Under the pieces are notes generated by a model. The model saw only the letters and a program-made list of their open reading frames with translations, did no database searches and was not told the origin of the DNA. DNA of 64,000 nt from Tolypeutes matacus (lineage: Eukaryota > Chordata > Mammalia > Cingulata > Chlamyphoridae): positions 31,799,888 through 31,863,887 of the forward strand of contig JAKSZT010054304.1 of the NCBI GenBank assembly GCA_026826555.1, given 5' to 3'. Shown in pieces: positions 45,917 through 59,229 of the stretch. The position numbers and the translations under genes are program-made. Position 1 is the stretch's first letter; the number at the start of each line of letters is the position of its first letter.

Positions 45917-47269
45917 ATACAAATAAAATTATACTATTTGTAGCCTCAGTTGTGTATCACTTCTCTTTCTTTCCTTGTAGGTGATATGCTTCAGGTGATA
46001 GGCTGCCACATCACTTGGGAGTATTTGCCTGATCAGATAAGCCCTAAAAGACCTGAACTAACTGGAACAGAATTAATAGTCATAATACGGGTGACAAATA
46101 AATTTTGATTTAAGCTTTTGTGGGAAAAATTAATTAGTCCCTTCTAACATAATTCCTATTACAAGCTGGATTGACAAATATAATGGACTGATTTTTTTAT
46201 ATGGGCTCAGAGATAAAAAGGTAAATTATTATTTTAATTTCGAATTTAAGCAAATGATGCCCAACCTCTTATGAATTAGTATATTCAAGCTAAAGTTTTC
46301 TTGTTGCAATAATTATAAATATATAATTATATATGTATATCAATATATATATATAATTTTGAAATATGACATTTAATCAATTACTTGTTCATGCTTTCAA
46401 ACTTTCAGGCAACATATTTTTAACATATCATATGCTAGTTGAGGGTGGGATTGAGAAGGAAGGGCTGGAGATAAAAGAATATGATACTCAATGAATGTGC
46501 TTACTCTGAGGTTATTAAATTTATTTATTTGACAACAAGTGTAAACTTAAAGTTTCAGCTTCAATATGTAAAGCTCTTGCAAGCCATCGCTCCCATCCTT
46601 ACAATATGATAAAGATGGGCAAATTAAAAATCAATGACTTTTTTTAGATCCTTCAGAAAAATGAGGTTGTAGGTCAAACCACCATCTGAAAACATGGGAA
46701 AAACATGCATACAGACAATCACAGCCAAGAGTTTTCTTACATAGAGCAAAATCTGCTGGATGCCTAAATGCATAGGAAGACTTAAGTGGTGTTTTGTTTT
46801 GTTTTGTTTTAATTTCTGGGGCCTCAGCGTGAAATAACATGAGAATGAGAACTTACTGGGAGGTGTAATTTTATGGAGAGGCCACACTTCTTGGGGGTTT
46901 ACCTCCAAAAATCCCTCTAGGTACTTATGGTGAAGATCTGAGCAATATTTCCTTGTATCTCTGGCAGGTTGAAAGGAGGAGTAATCACTATGAAATATAC
47001 CCAGAGGTTTCTCCATAACATACTCCTAATCTTCTTGGAAAAAGACTGCAGACTCTTATCTCAGTTGGGGAAGGATACTCTTCCCACTAAAGTCCCCTTC
47101 AGCTTTCTTGTTTCAACTAAGAAGGGGAAATTATTAGCAGGGTTTCAAATAAATATTGGGAATGCTGCAGCAAGGGAAGGGTATAAGGAACAGGGACAAG
47201 AATCACAGACCCAGCACATTAACTGGCTAAAATATGGAGATTAATTGATAGATTATGGAGTGTTCTCCT
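45917..47269. other. Unassigned sequence with (TTTTG)n
   Basis: A TTTTG pentamer run lies at about 46790-46811. The 130-codon minus ORF at 46624-47016 has no recognisable domain, is interrupted by that simple repeat and has no conserved start context, so I do not call it a gene. Confidence 0.45.
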
Positions 47270-47798
47270 TCCCTCACACCTCACCACGGCACCAACAGTG
47301 CTCCAGTGTAATAACAGTAGCCTATAGCTGAAAGAGTTGTAAAACATGATTCTTTAAGAAGAGTATTTATGGAATCCCAAAATCAAGGGAGGAGATAAAA
47401 ATAAGAATACTTAGAGGAATTTGAAGTCGTTTGCTACCAGAAACATTATTAAACATAGATCTACTCTTGGCCAGATTAACATACAAACTAATATAAATGA
47501 TCCATTTATCTCAATTATTTTTTCCCAATATATCACATTCAGGTTTAACAGAAATTATAAGCCATGCTAAAAGGCAAGGAAAAAACATAGTCTGAAGAAA
47601 CAAAGCAAGCCTCAGTAGTGAACTCAGATGTGACACATATTTTGGAATCCTCAGAGAATTTTCACTATGATTAATATGTTAAAAATTATAACGAAAAAAA
47701 TAGACAATATGCAAGAACAGATACATAATGAAAGCTGAAAAACCCTAAGAAAGAATCAAAAGAAAATGATAGAAATAAAAAAACACTGTAACAGAAAT

Positions 47799-48299
47799 TG
47801 TGGCAATTTGATGTAATTATGAATTCCAAAAATATAATTGAATCATGCTTGTAAACTGATCTGTTAATCTGGGCATGATTAGGCTAGGATTAGGGCACTG
47901 AGCCCCACCCCTTGGTGGGTGGGGAATCGAATATAAAAGGCAAGGCAAAGGACAGTTGAAGCAGTCTTTTGAGAAGAAGTTTTGACGTTGGAAAGAAGGC
48001 CCCAGGAGAAGAGAAGCAAGTTGTTTGCCTGATTGTCTACAGCTGACCTTGTGGAGGAAACAGGAGCTAAGCCTGGAGAGAAATGCAGCCCCGGGAAGAG
48101 AGGAACCCCAGAAGCCTGAACCGTGGCAAACGCCGGCAGCTGTCTTGCTCTAACACGTGGCAATGGACTGTGGTGAGAGAAGAAACTTAATGCTTTATGA
48201 CCTGGTATCTGTGGACTTCTACCCCAAATAAATACCCTTTATAAAGACCAACCCATTTTTGGTATTTTACATTAGCACCCCCTTTGGCTGACTAATACA
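47799..48299 (+). mobile_element. MaLR-type solo LTR with exact 5-bp TSD
   Basis: The 5-mer gaaat flanks the element (47794-47798 and 48300-48304). It begins TG, ends CA and has AATAAA at 48227-48232. A 5-bp TSD fits ERVL/MaLR integration. It is the same family as 32818-33389 and is inserted into L1M ORF1. The 94-codon minus ORF is a shadow. Confidence 0.88.
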
Positions 48300-49573
48300 G
48301 AAATGAACTATTTTGATGGGCCCATCTGTATGTGGACACAGCCAAGGAAAGGGTGAGGGGGCTTGAAGATAGAAACTTCCTAAATTGAAATACAGGTTAA
48401 AAGTCATAAATACAAAATCATAAAAAGTCCTAGATTTGTAGAATCATTTCTAAAGGTATAACATATGTGTAATTAAAATACTATAAGAAGAAAACAAAGT
48501 AGAAGTATTTGAAGTAACAATAGCTGAAAATTTTCCATAATTACTGACAGGCACCAAACCACAGATACAAGATACTCAGAAAATACCAAGAAGGATAAAA
48601 TATCAAACTAAACCAAACCCCAAAAGAAAACAAAAACAGACAAGAGCACACTTATGAATATCACATTCAAATTGTAGATAACCAAAGACAAGGAGAAAAT
48701 CTTCAAAGAAACCAGAGAGGAAATAAGGAACATGGATAAGAATTACAGCAAACTTATCATTGGAAACAGAATAGGAGTGGAATAAAATAGTTAAAGTGTT
48801 GAAAGGAAAGAAAGGGGAAAAAATACAAAAACACTAATCTAGAATTATCTATCAAGCAGAACTATCCTTCAAATGCGAAGGAGAATTATATTCTAAGTGT
48901 AACAAAACTGTGGTAATTCATTGCCAACAAACCTGCCACCCAAGAAATGTTAAAGATTTTTCCAGGCAGCCTGAAAATTAGATAAGAAACTAAGGTTTAC
49001 ATAAATAAAGAAAAACATCAGAAAAGGAATAAATAAAGGCTAAAAAACCCTTGTTTCCTTATTCTTAATTCATCTAAAATAGCTTTTTATTGAAAACCAT
49101 AATAACTGACAAAAATTGAATGATTACAGTAAATGGATAAGTGACAAAATTACAGCAATCTCACAAAGCATAGGAGGGAAGAATTGGGGGTACTCTGTAA
49201 TCATGTGAATTGTGTTATTTGAAGGTGGTCTTAGATTACTTTAAAGTATGTTTTGTAAACTCTAGAACAACCACTAACATTGTTTTATAAAGAAGTATGA
49301 TTGATATGCTAATAGATAAGTTGAACTTATATAAAAATCTCAATTAAAACCCAGAGAAAGTGTAAAGAAAAGAGGGGGGAGTATAGGAAAAGAGAATACA
49401 TGCAACACATAAAAAACAGTTACAAACATGATAGGTATTAATCCATCTTTATCAACCATCAAATTAAACATGAATAGTCCAAATATAGCAATTAAAATAG
49501 ATTGTCATTTAGGACCCAAATATATCTTATCTATAAGTAATCTACTTGAAATATAAACAAACAATCAGCTAGG

Positions 49574-50020
49574 TGTAGAGCCAGTTGCTTTATGGTGCAT
49601 CATAGGAACAAGATTCAGGCACAACATAGATTGTGTATAAATTACCATTTTATTACTTCCATAGCATAAAAGGTCCAAAAGAGCAGGGGTAGAGGTCCCA
49701 TTGTGGCCAATCTCCTGGGGAAACCAATTGCTCAGATCGGGTCAGTGGATGATGGCTCCACGTGCCCCTCTGACAAAACAGTATGTATCATGCAACCTTT
49801 GTGCAGGCAGGGTATCTACCCTGGCAAGCAGCTTGAGCTGCTTTTTCCTGATTTTGGTTTCAAGATGTGATCAGGCCTTTCCATTAGACTTAATGTCTCC
49901 ACTAGTCTGAAAATAAGAAAACATACTGAAATATCTGCATGGAAACAAGCAAGGGGAAAAGAAAGGGGATATGTGAAGAATGGGAGATAGCTGCTGAGCA
50001 TGTCTATAACTTTCCTAGCA
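49574..50020 (-). mobile_element. LTR, antisense, nested in L1M, 5-bp TSD
   Basis: ctagg at 49569-49573 and ttagg at 50021-50025 flank a unit that begins TG and ends CA. Deleting it rejoins the L1 endonuclease sequence 'aatcagctagg' to 'ttaaagtaaagggatgg' in register with other L1s. An AATAAA-type signal lies on the minus strand. It is the same family as 33750-34260. Confidence 0.82.
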
Positions 50021-50410
50021 TTAGGTTAAAGTAAAGGGATGGAGAAATATGTCAATGCTAACACTAATCAAAACAAAACTGGGGTAGCTATGTTTATTTC
50101 AGACAATGCAAACTTCATAACAAGGAAAATTATCAGAAATAAAAAGAGGCATTACATAATGATAAAAGGGGTAATTCTCCAATAATGCATAGCAATTGTA
50201 AATGTTCATGCATTTAACTACAGAGCACCACAACAGATGAGGAAAAAATGACAGAATTGAAAATAGAAGAGTCAAATCTATTACTATAGTTGAAGAATTC
50301 CACCCTCCTCTGTCAGTAGCTGAAAGATCAAGCATGCAGGAATTTAAGAAATATATTCTATATAAATGCAGATTTGGGAAATAGAATATGCAGGAAATAA
50401 GTAACATTCA

Positions 50411-50979
50411 AGGGTCCTCAACTAACTTAAATTTCTTTTCATTGAGATTAAAATAAAAATATCATACTTATAAAAATAATTTATAATTATTCATTTCTGT
50501 GTTGTGTACCATTTGTTTACTCATTTTAAATCATTCTTTTAGCAGTTGGCTTATATACTTGATGGTTTTATAAATATTGGAAAGTAAGATCAAATAAGAA
50601 TGTCATTCAATATTACTTGGGAAATATTAACCACATTAAAATGAAAAGAAACTGAAATAATCTGTAAAATATTGGAAAAGAGCATACTTTATTAAATGGA
50701 TTTATAACTAGAACACCAAGAGATTTCATAAGGAAAAAAAAATTATTAGAGGTTTAAAAAGTAGTAGTTAGAAAAACAGACAAAATAAATGTTTCTTTAT
50801 TAAATATAAATAATAATGTAGAAATAGAAATGAACATGAGTATTAATATTGACAATGAAAATTTAAAATATACAAGAAAAAATTTAACAAAGAATATTAA
50901 GGGACCATATAATAAAACAGTTTCTTTAAGACATAAAATAAAATCTTTACAAATGAGTATATCTCATGAAACTAAGGCA
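50411..50979. other. Unassigned AT-rich sequence
   Basis: Could be diverged L1M body, but no motif was recognised. Confidence 0.4.
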
Positions 50980-51208
50980 AGTTAAATATACATGTGTAAA
51001 TATAGCTTTTGAAGCATTGCATAAAGTGTTATAAAGGTACATACAAAATGAATGTCCACTCATAGGTAAATGATTATATAAATTGTGGTTCTTCTTATCA
51101 TTTTATACAGCCCTTAAGAAGAGTAAGAGCTTTGGAATATATTGTCATTCTGCCTTGATAAAAGAAAGTTTCAGAGAAATGTAAATAAAAGTAAAAAAAA
51201 AAAAGCAA
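50980..51208 (+). mobile_element. Old L1 ORF2 end with A tail
   Basis: 'atgtccactcataggtaaa', 'attgtggttcttcttatc' and 'acagcccttaagaagag' match the terminal ORF2 segment of old L1s. A 12-A run follows at about 51193-51204. It may be the 3' piece of the L1M starting at 47.3 kb. Confidence 0.6.
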
Positions 51209-51279
51209 ACTATATATAATCTATCAAACTAAATGACATATAATTTCTTTGAAATTAAATTTGCTCAGATTTTGAAATT

Positions 51280-51985
51280 TATGTATTTTTTATTTTTTTA
51301 TATTTTAACTTATTTTATTTTTTATTGAGAGGTTGTGAGTTAACAAAATAATTGTGCATACCACACAGGATTCCCATATATTGCCTTACCACTAGCACCT
51401 TACAATGTTGTGACACATTTGTTACAAATGATGAAAGAACACTGTCTTAACATTATTTCTATCTATAGCCCACAGATTATATATGGTGTATTTTTCCCAC
51501 AAACCATCCTATTAATAAAACCATGCATTAGTATTGTATATTTGTTGTATAATAATAGTTCACGAGAGAATATTCTCATATTTGTACTGTTAACCACAGT
51601 CGATCATTTACCAGGTGTTTCACTGTTATACAGTCCCCTGCCTTGTACAATCTATCCAAACTGTACACTCAGTAGCTTTTGGTTTTATCGCAGAGTTGTA
51701 CAATCATCAGCTCAGTCCATTTCAGAGTGCATTACTCCAAAAAGAAAACTCCCACACCCTCTTATACCCCCTATTATTGACCCTTAGCAATGCTGTATTA
51801 CCTTCTTTGCCATTGCTGTAAAATATTACAATATTACTGTTAACCATAGTCTATATGTTACATTAGTTAACTGAATATTCATATAGGAAATTTTACTTTC
51901 AAATTATAGGTACATTTCAATGATCTTATTGCTAACATAATCTTTGTCTCATCTGGTAGGTAGACATCTTCGTATCTCTATATTT
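51280..51985 (-). mobile_element. L1 3' UTR of a second subfamily, antisense
   Basis: The plus strand reads 'ttttattgagaggttgtga', 'catttgttacaaatgatga', 'cgcagagttgtacaatcat' and 'ttactgttaaccatagtct'. This is the antisense of an L1 3' UTR distinct from the main family, though it shares 'gacacatttgttacaaatg'. The 125-codon plus ORF is a shadow. Confidence 0.65.
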
Positions 51986-54179
51986 TTCAAGTACTGAATC
52001 AGAAATGGTTTAGTAATTAAAAAGCTATTTTCCCAAAAGAGCTAATATAATTAATAATATATATATTGTATTATGAATGAACATTGAGGGTGAAAGTTAA
52101 GAAAATACTAAATCCATATACCTGTATTCTATGTCAAAGAATTTATTTTTCTTTTATAGTGCTTCAAAAATCTTTCATCCTTGTGTTTCACTGACACTTA
52201 AAATAGTATAATAGTGGGAGTGGAAATTTAAGTGACAGGTCTAATAAATTAGCAATATCCTTCTGCCTACACTCTCCCTAATTTTTGACTATGAAATTTC
52301 ATTTCTTACTACAATTTGCATTCTGCAAAGTTGGATGGGAGTAACAGACTTTTATCTGCTTCTTAGTTGAGTTACGCCAAAAACTCTATAGCTGAAAAAT
52401 GTCACTGGCCTTTCTCTTGAAAGAGCCTAGTACTTTTCAATATCTTAGGTAGTCTTGGAGAAGTCTGTGGTGGTTAAATGAATGGCCTTTCAAATGGCAC
52501 AGTTAACATTCTGTGGATGAGTTTGTGTATAAGTAATTCGCTCTTTGTCTTTATTTTTTTCCTTAAAAACTGAACTATTCAAATTAGAAGATAAACTGAA
52601 TTTTTTTAAAAATCACACTAAAGATGGTGATGTTGTAGCATCTAGATCTCTAAATCAATGGTTTTGAAGCTGTGTATTTCAAACCGGGTCTTGTGACATC
52701 TATTTGGAGGGCCTCAAACAGAGTTACAAAGCGAAATGGAATCAGATATAAAAGAACAGTACATTGAAAAGAGAGCATATCACATGCCATAATGCCTCTT
52801 AAAACTTTCATTTTTCCTTACATATATATATGTATATATATGTATATTGGTGTGCACTCTGGGTCATAATGTAAAATACATGTCTGAGTTGTAGACTGAA
52901 CTTTCTAAAAGCCACTGCTCTATATAATAACCTACAGTTCTGGACTTTACCCATTAGGCCTAAAATCAACCTGAAAGGGCACATTGCAAATTAGAGGAAA
53001 GACATTGAAACAATATATAGATCACTAACTTTATTCACCAATTTTGTATTTTCTAGGGAATCTATTTTGTATAATACAGTAGGAAAAGCAAAGGTAGTTT
53101 TTCAAATGATAATACAGATGGGCCCACTGTGGTCTGGTAAATATACAGCATAAATTATTACAGAAAAAAATTTAATTCATATAATGCTCTATCAAAATAA
53201 AATTAACTTTCTCAAAGTGAATATGCAAAACAGTCTATGGCACTATTTCTCCTCTTGTTTGCTGCAAAAGAATCTCATCAGATGTTTAAAATAACAATAT
53301 TGAATATCACTACAAAAACTTTTAAAATAAATATACTTTATTATGCATATATTTTTATTATTACTACTGTTATTATATTTATTGCACACATAATTTATTA
53401 AGGGTATGCATCATTCTAGTTGAGTTAAAAACCCTGTTTGGAATCTATCTTCTTAATAGTTAATTATGGTAACCGGAAAGACAATTGATTCTTTCACTAT
53501 ACCCACAAACAGCTTTCTCTCGAAATTAGCCAAACTCTGAAACATTGCTAAGATGAAATTTACTAACTTTGGTTTTAAACCTACTGGAATCAAATTAATG
53601 GAACTGCCTATAGTTCTTGAACTTAAAGAAATTATTCAAGCAAATGTAAATATGAGGAACAGCTGTGTCTGACTCAAGGTGAAAGAAACTATTTGGAATC
53701 ACAACAATCAAGGTTAAGTTATGTGGTACACAAAATAGAAATCTAATTTTTTATAATGTCTTTTTTAAAAAATATAAAGTGCTTGGTTTGCTGAGCTGCC
53801 ACCCAAGCAGCATTTAAGAGAGTTTTATTTATTATCAGATTAGGAATCAATTTTGATATTATTCATAAGTTTGCAATGTTGCTTATTCATTGCAAGTTAA
53901 AATATGATTGAGAAAACAAAAAGTCAAAATAAAAGCATTAGTCTTTCTCTAATAGGTTCAACAATAATTTATACCATTGGCTGTTAAAATTAAAGTCTAG
54001 ACTAATCAGTTTTACTAGAAACTGGCTAATTGAGAATATTAGTATTATAAATATTTTCACTTATTACATCAATAGGTTAGAAAGCAGTGCCTGTCAGATA
54101 AAGTAAATAATTTAAAATATTTACGTATTTGATTAATTTTAATTCTTTCAAGTTCTTTCATCTTGTTGAAATAGATTAG
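51986..54179. other. Unassigned AT-rich sequence, about 2.2 kb
   Basis: No gene or family recognised; a short TATG/TATA run lies at about 52820-52845. Confidence 0.45.
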
Positions 54180-54370
54180 TAGGAGGGCAGGATATTGGGT
54201 TTGGGCTATAACTCTCCCACTAAAGTTGTGTCATCTTTGTCAAGTTATATAACTTACCTAAGACTGAAAATTCTTGTATTTAAAATGGTGACCCTAATTA
54301 TTATTTACCATTTAGGTTATTGTGAGAAGAGGTGAGATGTTTCATAAAAAATTTTGGCACAGTATAAAAG
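54180..54370 (+). repeat. MIR SINE
   Basis: 'gtgtcatctttgtcaagtt', 'taacttacctaagactga' and 'ggttattgtgagaagaggt' follow the conserved MIR core in sense. Confidence 0.7.
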
Positions 54371-54627
54371 ACAAATACATGTTATAGACTAATTATATTA
54401 TTGCTATGAATTTTTTGTAGTTATTTGTGTTTTACAAAATGTGTGATGCTGGTTTGATCAAGTATATTTTGAGTAGTCACAATTTTAACTGTTTGATTTT
54501 GCAACACAGAGAGGGTTAAGGGCATCTCAAAATAATCTTATATCTATATTATATATATTAATTTTCATATATATTTTTATATAGTGATTGTTTAATCACT
54601 TTTAACAATGTTATTTTAAATATAGGA

Positions 54628-55098
54628 TGTGGTGGATTGAATTATGTACCCAAAATAAACATGATTTTGATCTTGAGCTACATTCCTGTGGGTGTGAACC
54701 CATTATAAATAGGATCTCTTGAATATGTTAGTTTAAGGTGTGGCCCAAATGAATGAGGTTGGGCCTTAATCTGTATTACTGAAGTCCTTTATAAGCATAA
54801 GAAATTCAGATATAGAGAAAGAAAGCCATGGGGAGGAGCTAGAACCCAGAAGTCAATGGAAACAGGATGAAGAAGGAGAGGACCTTGCCATATGATGCAA
54901 AACAGAGGTGCAAGCCAAGGAATCCAAGGATTGCTGGCAAGCCAGCATCACAATGTTCCATTCTTTGGGGAGAAAGAGTTGCCTTGCTGATGTATCAATT
55001 TTGAACTTCTAACGTTAAAGCCATCAGCCAATAAGTCCCTGTTGTTTAAGCCAACCCATTGTGTATTATTTGTCACAGCATCCTGGAAAACTAAGATT
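54628..55098 (+). mobile_element. MLT1-like MaLR LTR
   Basis: It starts 'tgtggtggattgaattatg', has 'aatgaggttgggccttaat', 'caagccaaggaatccaagg', 'ttgtttaagccaacccatt', and ends near 'ggaaaactaaga'. This order closely follows MLT1-type LTRs. No clean TSD, as expected from its age. Confidence 0.8.
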
Positions 55099-55629
55099 GT
55101 ATTAGTATATTGAATTGTCTACTAAATATATTGGATTGTCTACTAATTAATTCCCAATTGTCTGCTTTATGCCATGGGGAAATTCTGGTTAAAATCTTTC
55201 TATAATATGACTATTTTCCCTAAGTGTAGTTAATTGGCCCATGGGAGGAAGCCTGACTACATCTGTTGCAATGAGTAATGTCCCCAGGAATTTTGAACTG
55301 GAACCAAGAAACAGTCAATCTACATTTGGGTGGCCTGATCAGTAATATATAAACACAGAGGCTTGAATATAGGATATGTATATATGTGTGAGGTATGGAG
55401 TGTATGTATATTTGTATGTATTTTAAAATTTCTATTTTGCCTAAAGAAGCAGAAGAATTTTTCTACATGAGAAAGAGATATGATATAGATAACAGGAAGG
55501 TAGAAAGACAGGATATCAAAATCACTATATGAGCTGAAATCTCAGTACCTGACTAAAGTTTAATCCCCTTCTTTCCCTTTCATTCTATCAATCATCACTA
55601 TATCCTTAAAATAAAATCCAACTTCTGCT
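55099..55629. other. Unassigned AT-rich sequence
   Basis: No feature recognised. Confidence 0.5.
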
Positions 55630-56575
55630 TGGTCAAGTTTCATTTTGCCTCAAATACTGGGGACTGAAGGCTCTGGAGATATCCAGACTCTATAGACAGG
55701 GCTTGCAGCTCAGGAGTTTGATGCCCTGTCACTGGGCTCTACTTTGGAATTTATGCTCCCAGTGTGACAGAGTTGGACTCAGTTTTGGTTTCCCTACACA
55801 TGGCTCTTTTGTTCCTTCTATTTGAACCTATAGTTAGTACTAGTCTTGATAGGTGTATGTCCAAGAAAGTAAAATCTTTGGGCTGTCCATGTGCAAGCTG
55901 GGTCCTGAATCTCAAAAAAGTTGCAATACCTGAGTTCATTGGACTCACCCAGGACAATTAACAAGGAGATAATGATGGACAGCGACCATCCCAAGGAACA
56001 GAGAGTTTACAAATGCAAGCGAGATAATCTCATCCATCTGCCTCATGGGATCTAAGCCCCCTCTCAATTAGAGGCAGAGTGAGCATCACCATCCCAGAAT
56101 CCTCAGGATTGGGGAATGAACTATGGACTAGAGTAGACTTTCAATTATTCTACTATAGACTTATTGTTATTCTAGCAATGGAAGAACCTTTATCATTGAT
56201 GTGGAGGCAGTGGCCACTGGAGGTTCTGAGGGAAGGGAGAGGGAAAAACAGGTGTAATATGGGACATTTTCAAGGACATAGGAATGGTCCTTTATGATGT
56301 TGCAATAACAGATATAGGCCATTATATATCTTGTCATAACTTAAAATAATTGTGCAGAAATGTGTTTAAGGCATAATGTAAACTATAATCCATACTTAGT
56401 GGCAATGCTCCAATATGTGTTCATCAATTTTAAGAAATGTACCACACTAATGAAGGATGTTGTTTATATGGGAAAGTTTGGGAGGGGTAGGGAGTGGGGC
56501 ATATGGGAATCCCCTATATTTTTTATGTAACATTTATGTAATCTAAATATCTTTATAAAAAAAGTATATTTTTAA
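55630..56575 (+). mobile_element. Xenarthran L1 3' UTR, 5'-truncated
   Basis: It aligns with 6.1-7.1 kb and 23.8-24.7 kb: 'ggctctggagatatccaga', 'ggactcacccaggacaatt', 'tgaactatggactagagta' and 'gggcatatgggaatcccct', ending in an A-rich tail. No TSD was identified. Confidence 0.87.
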
Positions 56576-56619
56576 AAAAGGAATGCAAAAGAAGACAGAG
56601 TCCTCTTTATACTCAAATT

Positions 56620-56905
56620 TAGGGATCAGCATACTTTTTCTATAAATGTTTTAGTAGATATTTTATGCTTTGTTATTATAACTAGTCAACTCTGCCATTG
56701 TGAGATTATCCATATACAATACATGAATGTGTGTGGCTGTGTTCCAATAAAACTTTATTCATGGACACTGACATTGAATTTAATATAATCTTAATGTGTC
56801 CCAATATATTATTATTCTTTTGACTTTTTTAGTCATTAAAAAATGTAAAATATTTTCTACCTGTGGGCTATGCAAAAAAGAGGTGGCAGATTAAGTAGTG
56901 AATTT
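56620..56905 (+). mobile_element. hAT-Charlie-type miniature element
   Basis: It begins 'agggatcagcatactttt', passes 'ctgtgttccaataaaactt' and ends near 'gtggcagattaagtag', the order of a well-known non-autonomous hAT element of placental mammals. A 3'-half fragment occurs at 13.44-13.54 kb. Confidence 0.75.
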
Positions 56906-58134
56906 GTTAAATAGAACCCCCTTGAAATTTATCCCAAACTAAGTTGAAAAGCTTCTTAATCTTGTCCCTTGGTAAATGCCTACTCAATTACTTCTTCTCT
57001 TCAGGTACCAGAATATTAAGTCATTGTCCTTTTCTGATATAAATAAATATTTTTAGTAACAGCAAGACAATTTACATATTTTGATATAAACTTCCATTCT
57101 TATATAGTTTATATAATTTTACATTTTCTTTCCTTCTAACATTCAGAAGCATAAAATTTGCATTTAAAATGGTTATCAGAAATAGTCATAATAAGAAAGG
57201 CATGTAACAAATAATTGGACTTTTAAAAATAACTTGACAACAATAAGTATCTTCTAAAACCAGCAAAACAATTCACCAATAAATAACTATTACATATATG
57301 CAAAGATGGAAAATAAGGGGATTTAATTTGAATATCTTATATTACCAGTCCAATTAAAAAGTCATCTGGAATAAGAATACAAATTCTACCGGACTATTAG
57401 TAGAAGGAAGAAGTAAAGCATATAATCCACACAATATATCAAAATATTTATTATTATTTATAGTTAGATGGAGATAAAAACCCCTTTCAGCATAGTTCTT
57501 ATGCTGTCAAAAAATTAAACTACCAAATACTTTTGATAAAATAAGTAGCTTATCAGAAATATTACATTGGTGTCAATATTTATCTGTTAAAAAGCACAGC
57601 AGTATTTGAAGTCAATGTATTTTAAATTCAGTTTAGTCCAGTGGGATATTTGGAGGTCTAGAGAGAGATTAGGGCAATTAGGTATGCCAAGTACATAAAT
57701 GTCAACACAATTTAGAACAAGGGTAGATTGTGAGAATGTTTCCAGTTCAATATTTACTCTGAAGGCAAATAATCAGTATGAGAATTTTGCAACAGGGAAA
57801 GAATAAAAAATACTCTGAGGAAAAGACCAAATAGGCATATTTAACAGAGAGGTTTCAGAATAATGAGATTTTATTGGTTATGTGACTCATAGACAAATTT
57901 TATAGGACTCTTATGAATTTTGGGTTTTCTAGAAGGTCACACTTGGTGATACATTTTGTCTATGTTCTTAACAATGGCTTAGCAATGTGGGTTCTTCTTA
58001 GGTGTTCTTTTACTCTAGCTATATACTTTATTTTTATTTTGAATATTAAGCCCAGAATTTATATTGACTGGTGTTCTACAATTGATCACAATGTTTTAGG
58101 TATGGAATTGTTCAGTCATATGTTGCACAAAAAA
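56906..58134. other. Unassigned AT-rich sequence
   Basis: No feature recognised. Confidence 0.5.
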
Positions 58135-58262
58135 GTTAGACTGTAAGATTTCTGATGTAAGGTACCAGGTACTGTTCATCACTATATTCTCAAAACCTAT
58201 CAGAATGTTTGACAAATATATAGCATCCATAATATTCACAATATATATCCAACGAGGATTGC
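58135..58262 (+). repeat. L2 LINE 3' fragment
   Basis: 'ctgtaagatttctgatgta', 'tgttcatcactatattctc' and 'aatgtttgacaaatatata' match the L2 3' end in sense. Confidence 0.65.
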
Positions 58263-58829
58263 TGTACCTAACAAAGTTTACTTGGATTATGATGGTATTT
58301 GAATAAGCAGTTCATAGAGTTATGTTAATGAAAGTCTGCAAATCTCTTTTTTGTGATACTGTGTCATTATTTCAAAATGTGGAATGCAGCTAGCTTTTAT
58401 GAATGAAGCTTATCTTTCCATAGACGTATCATACCTTTTTCTCTCTCTCTCTCATCTGCCTACCTAGCTGCCTATTTTTCTATAGCTTTAAATACAAGGA
58501 TGTTATATTAAAATTGAGGGAAAGTTAATGTCACCCAATTTCAGCTTATCTGTATAACCCTGAGGTTATATATAAATAAGGCTTAGCTCTGAAATTGATA
58601 TGACAAAATTTCTGTGCAATAGTAATTTGGAGTGGATGGTACTTAAAATTCTTGCCAATATTTGGTTGAAGTACATTCTCTGGATTTTTAAAATAATTGA
58701 TAATAATGAAAGTGTATTTCAATGCCCAAATCTTTAATTAATATGCACTGTTACTGAAATGTATAGAAATTACAGTTTTCAAGGAATTATGAATAATTTT
58801 ATTTTTACTTATTCTTATCCTCCTATAAG

Positions 58830-58830
<1 letters not shown>
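58263..58830. other. Unassigned AT-rich sequence with short (CT)n
   Basis: A CT run lies at about 58440-58453. Nothing else recognised. Confidence 0.5.
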
Positions 58831-58876
<46 letters not shown>

Positions 58877-58886
58877 NNNNNNNNNN

Positions 58887-58941
<55 letters not shown>

Positions 58942-58974
58942 GAGAGAGATATAGATACATAGATATAGATAGAT
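58831..58974. repeat. (GATA)n microsatellite containing an assembly gap
   Basis: A pure GATA array is interrupted by exactly ten N at 58877-58886, then resumes and degenerates into GA/GATA variants after 58940. The true length is unknown. Confidence 0.97.
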
Positions 58975-59229
58975 TGGACATGTTAAATATATTTTGTCCC
59001 TCTATACAGAACTTATAGTCAAGCTCTTTTGGGAAAAATCTAATAATCAATACCTTTGGCCAGGAAAACAATGAAACTGGACATTGGACATTAGGTTGAG
59101 TGTTTGTTGTTGTTCAGTGAGATACAATGCCTAGTCACATTTCTGTTTTCCAGGTAACATATTGACGTTTCTCAAGGGTACTTTAAAATAGTTTCTTATA
59201 AACCAATGAATGCCTCATTCTGATTGAAA

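Larger units (their letters stand above)
47270..50410 (+). mobile_element. Old L1M 5' region (ORF1 to endonuclease), with two nested LTRs
   Basis: Sense L1 sequence is recognisable at 47.5-47.79 kb (ORF1 coiled-coil region, 'aagaaagaatcaaaagaaa'), continues at 48.30-49.57 kb (ORF1 end and inter-ORF region, 'accaaagacaaggagaaaat') and again at 50.02-50.41 kb (endonuclease, 'aaaggggtaattctcc'). All frames are broken. Removing the LTRs at 47799-48299 and 49574-50020, each with one TSD copy, restores collinearity, which dates both LTRs as younger than this L1. The 5' boundary is approximate. Confidence 0.75.

Noticed and set aside
46624..47016. 130-codon minus-strand ORF
   Set aside because: Contains a simple-repeat-encoded segment and no recognisable motif; likely chance.
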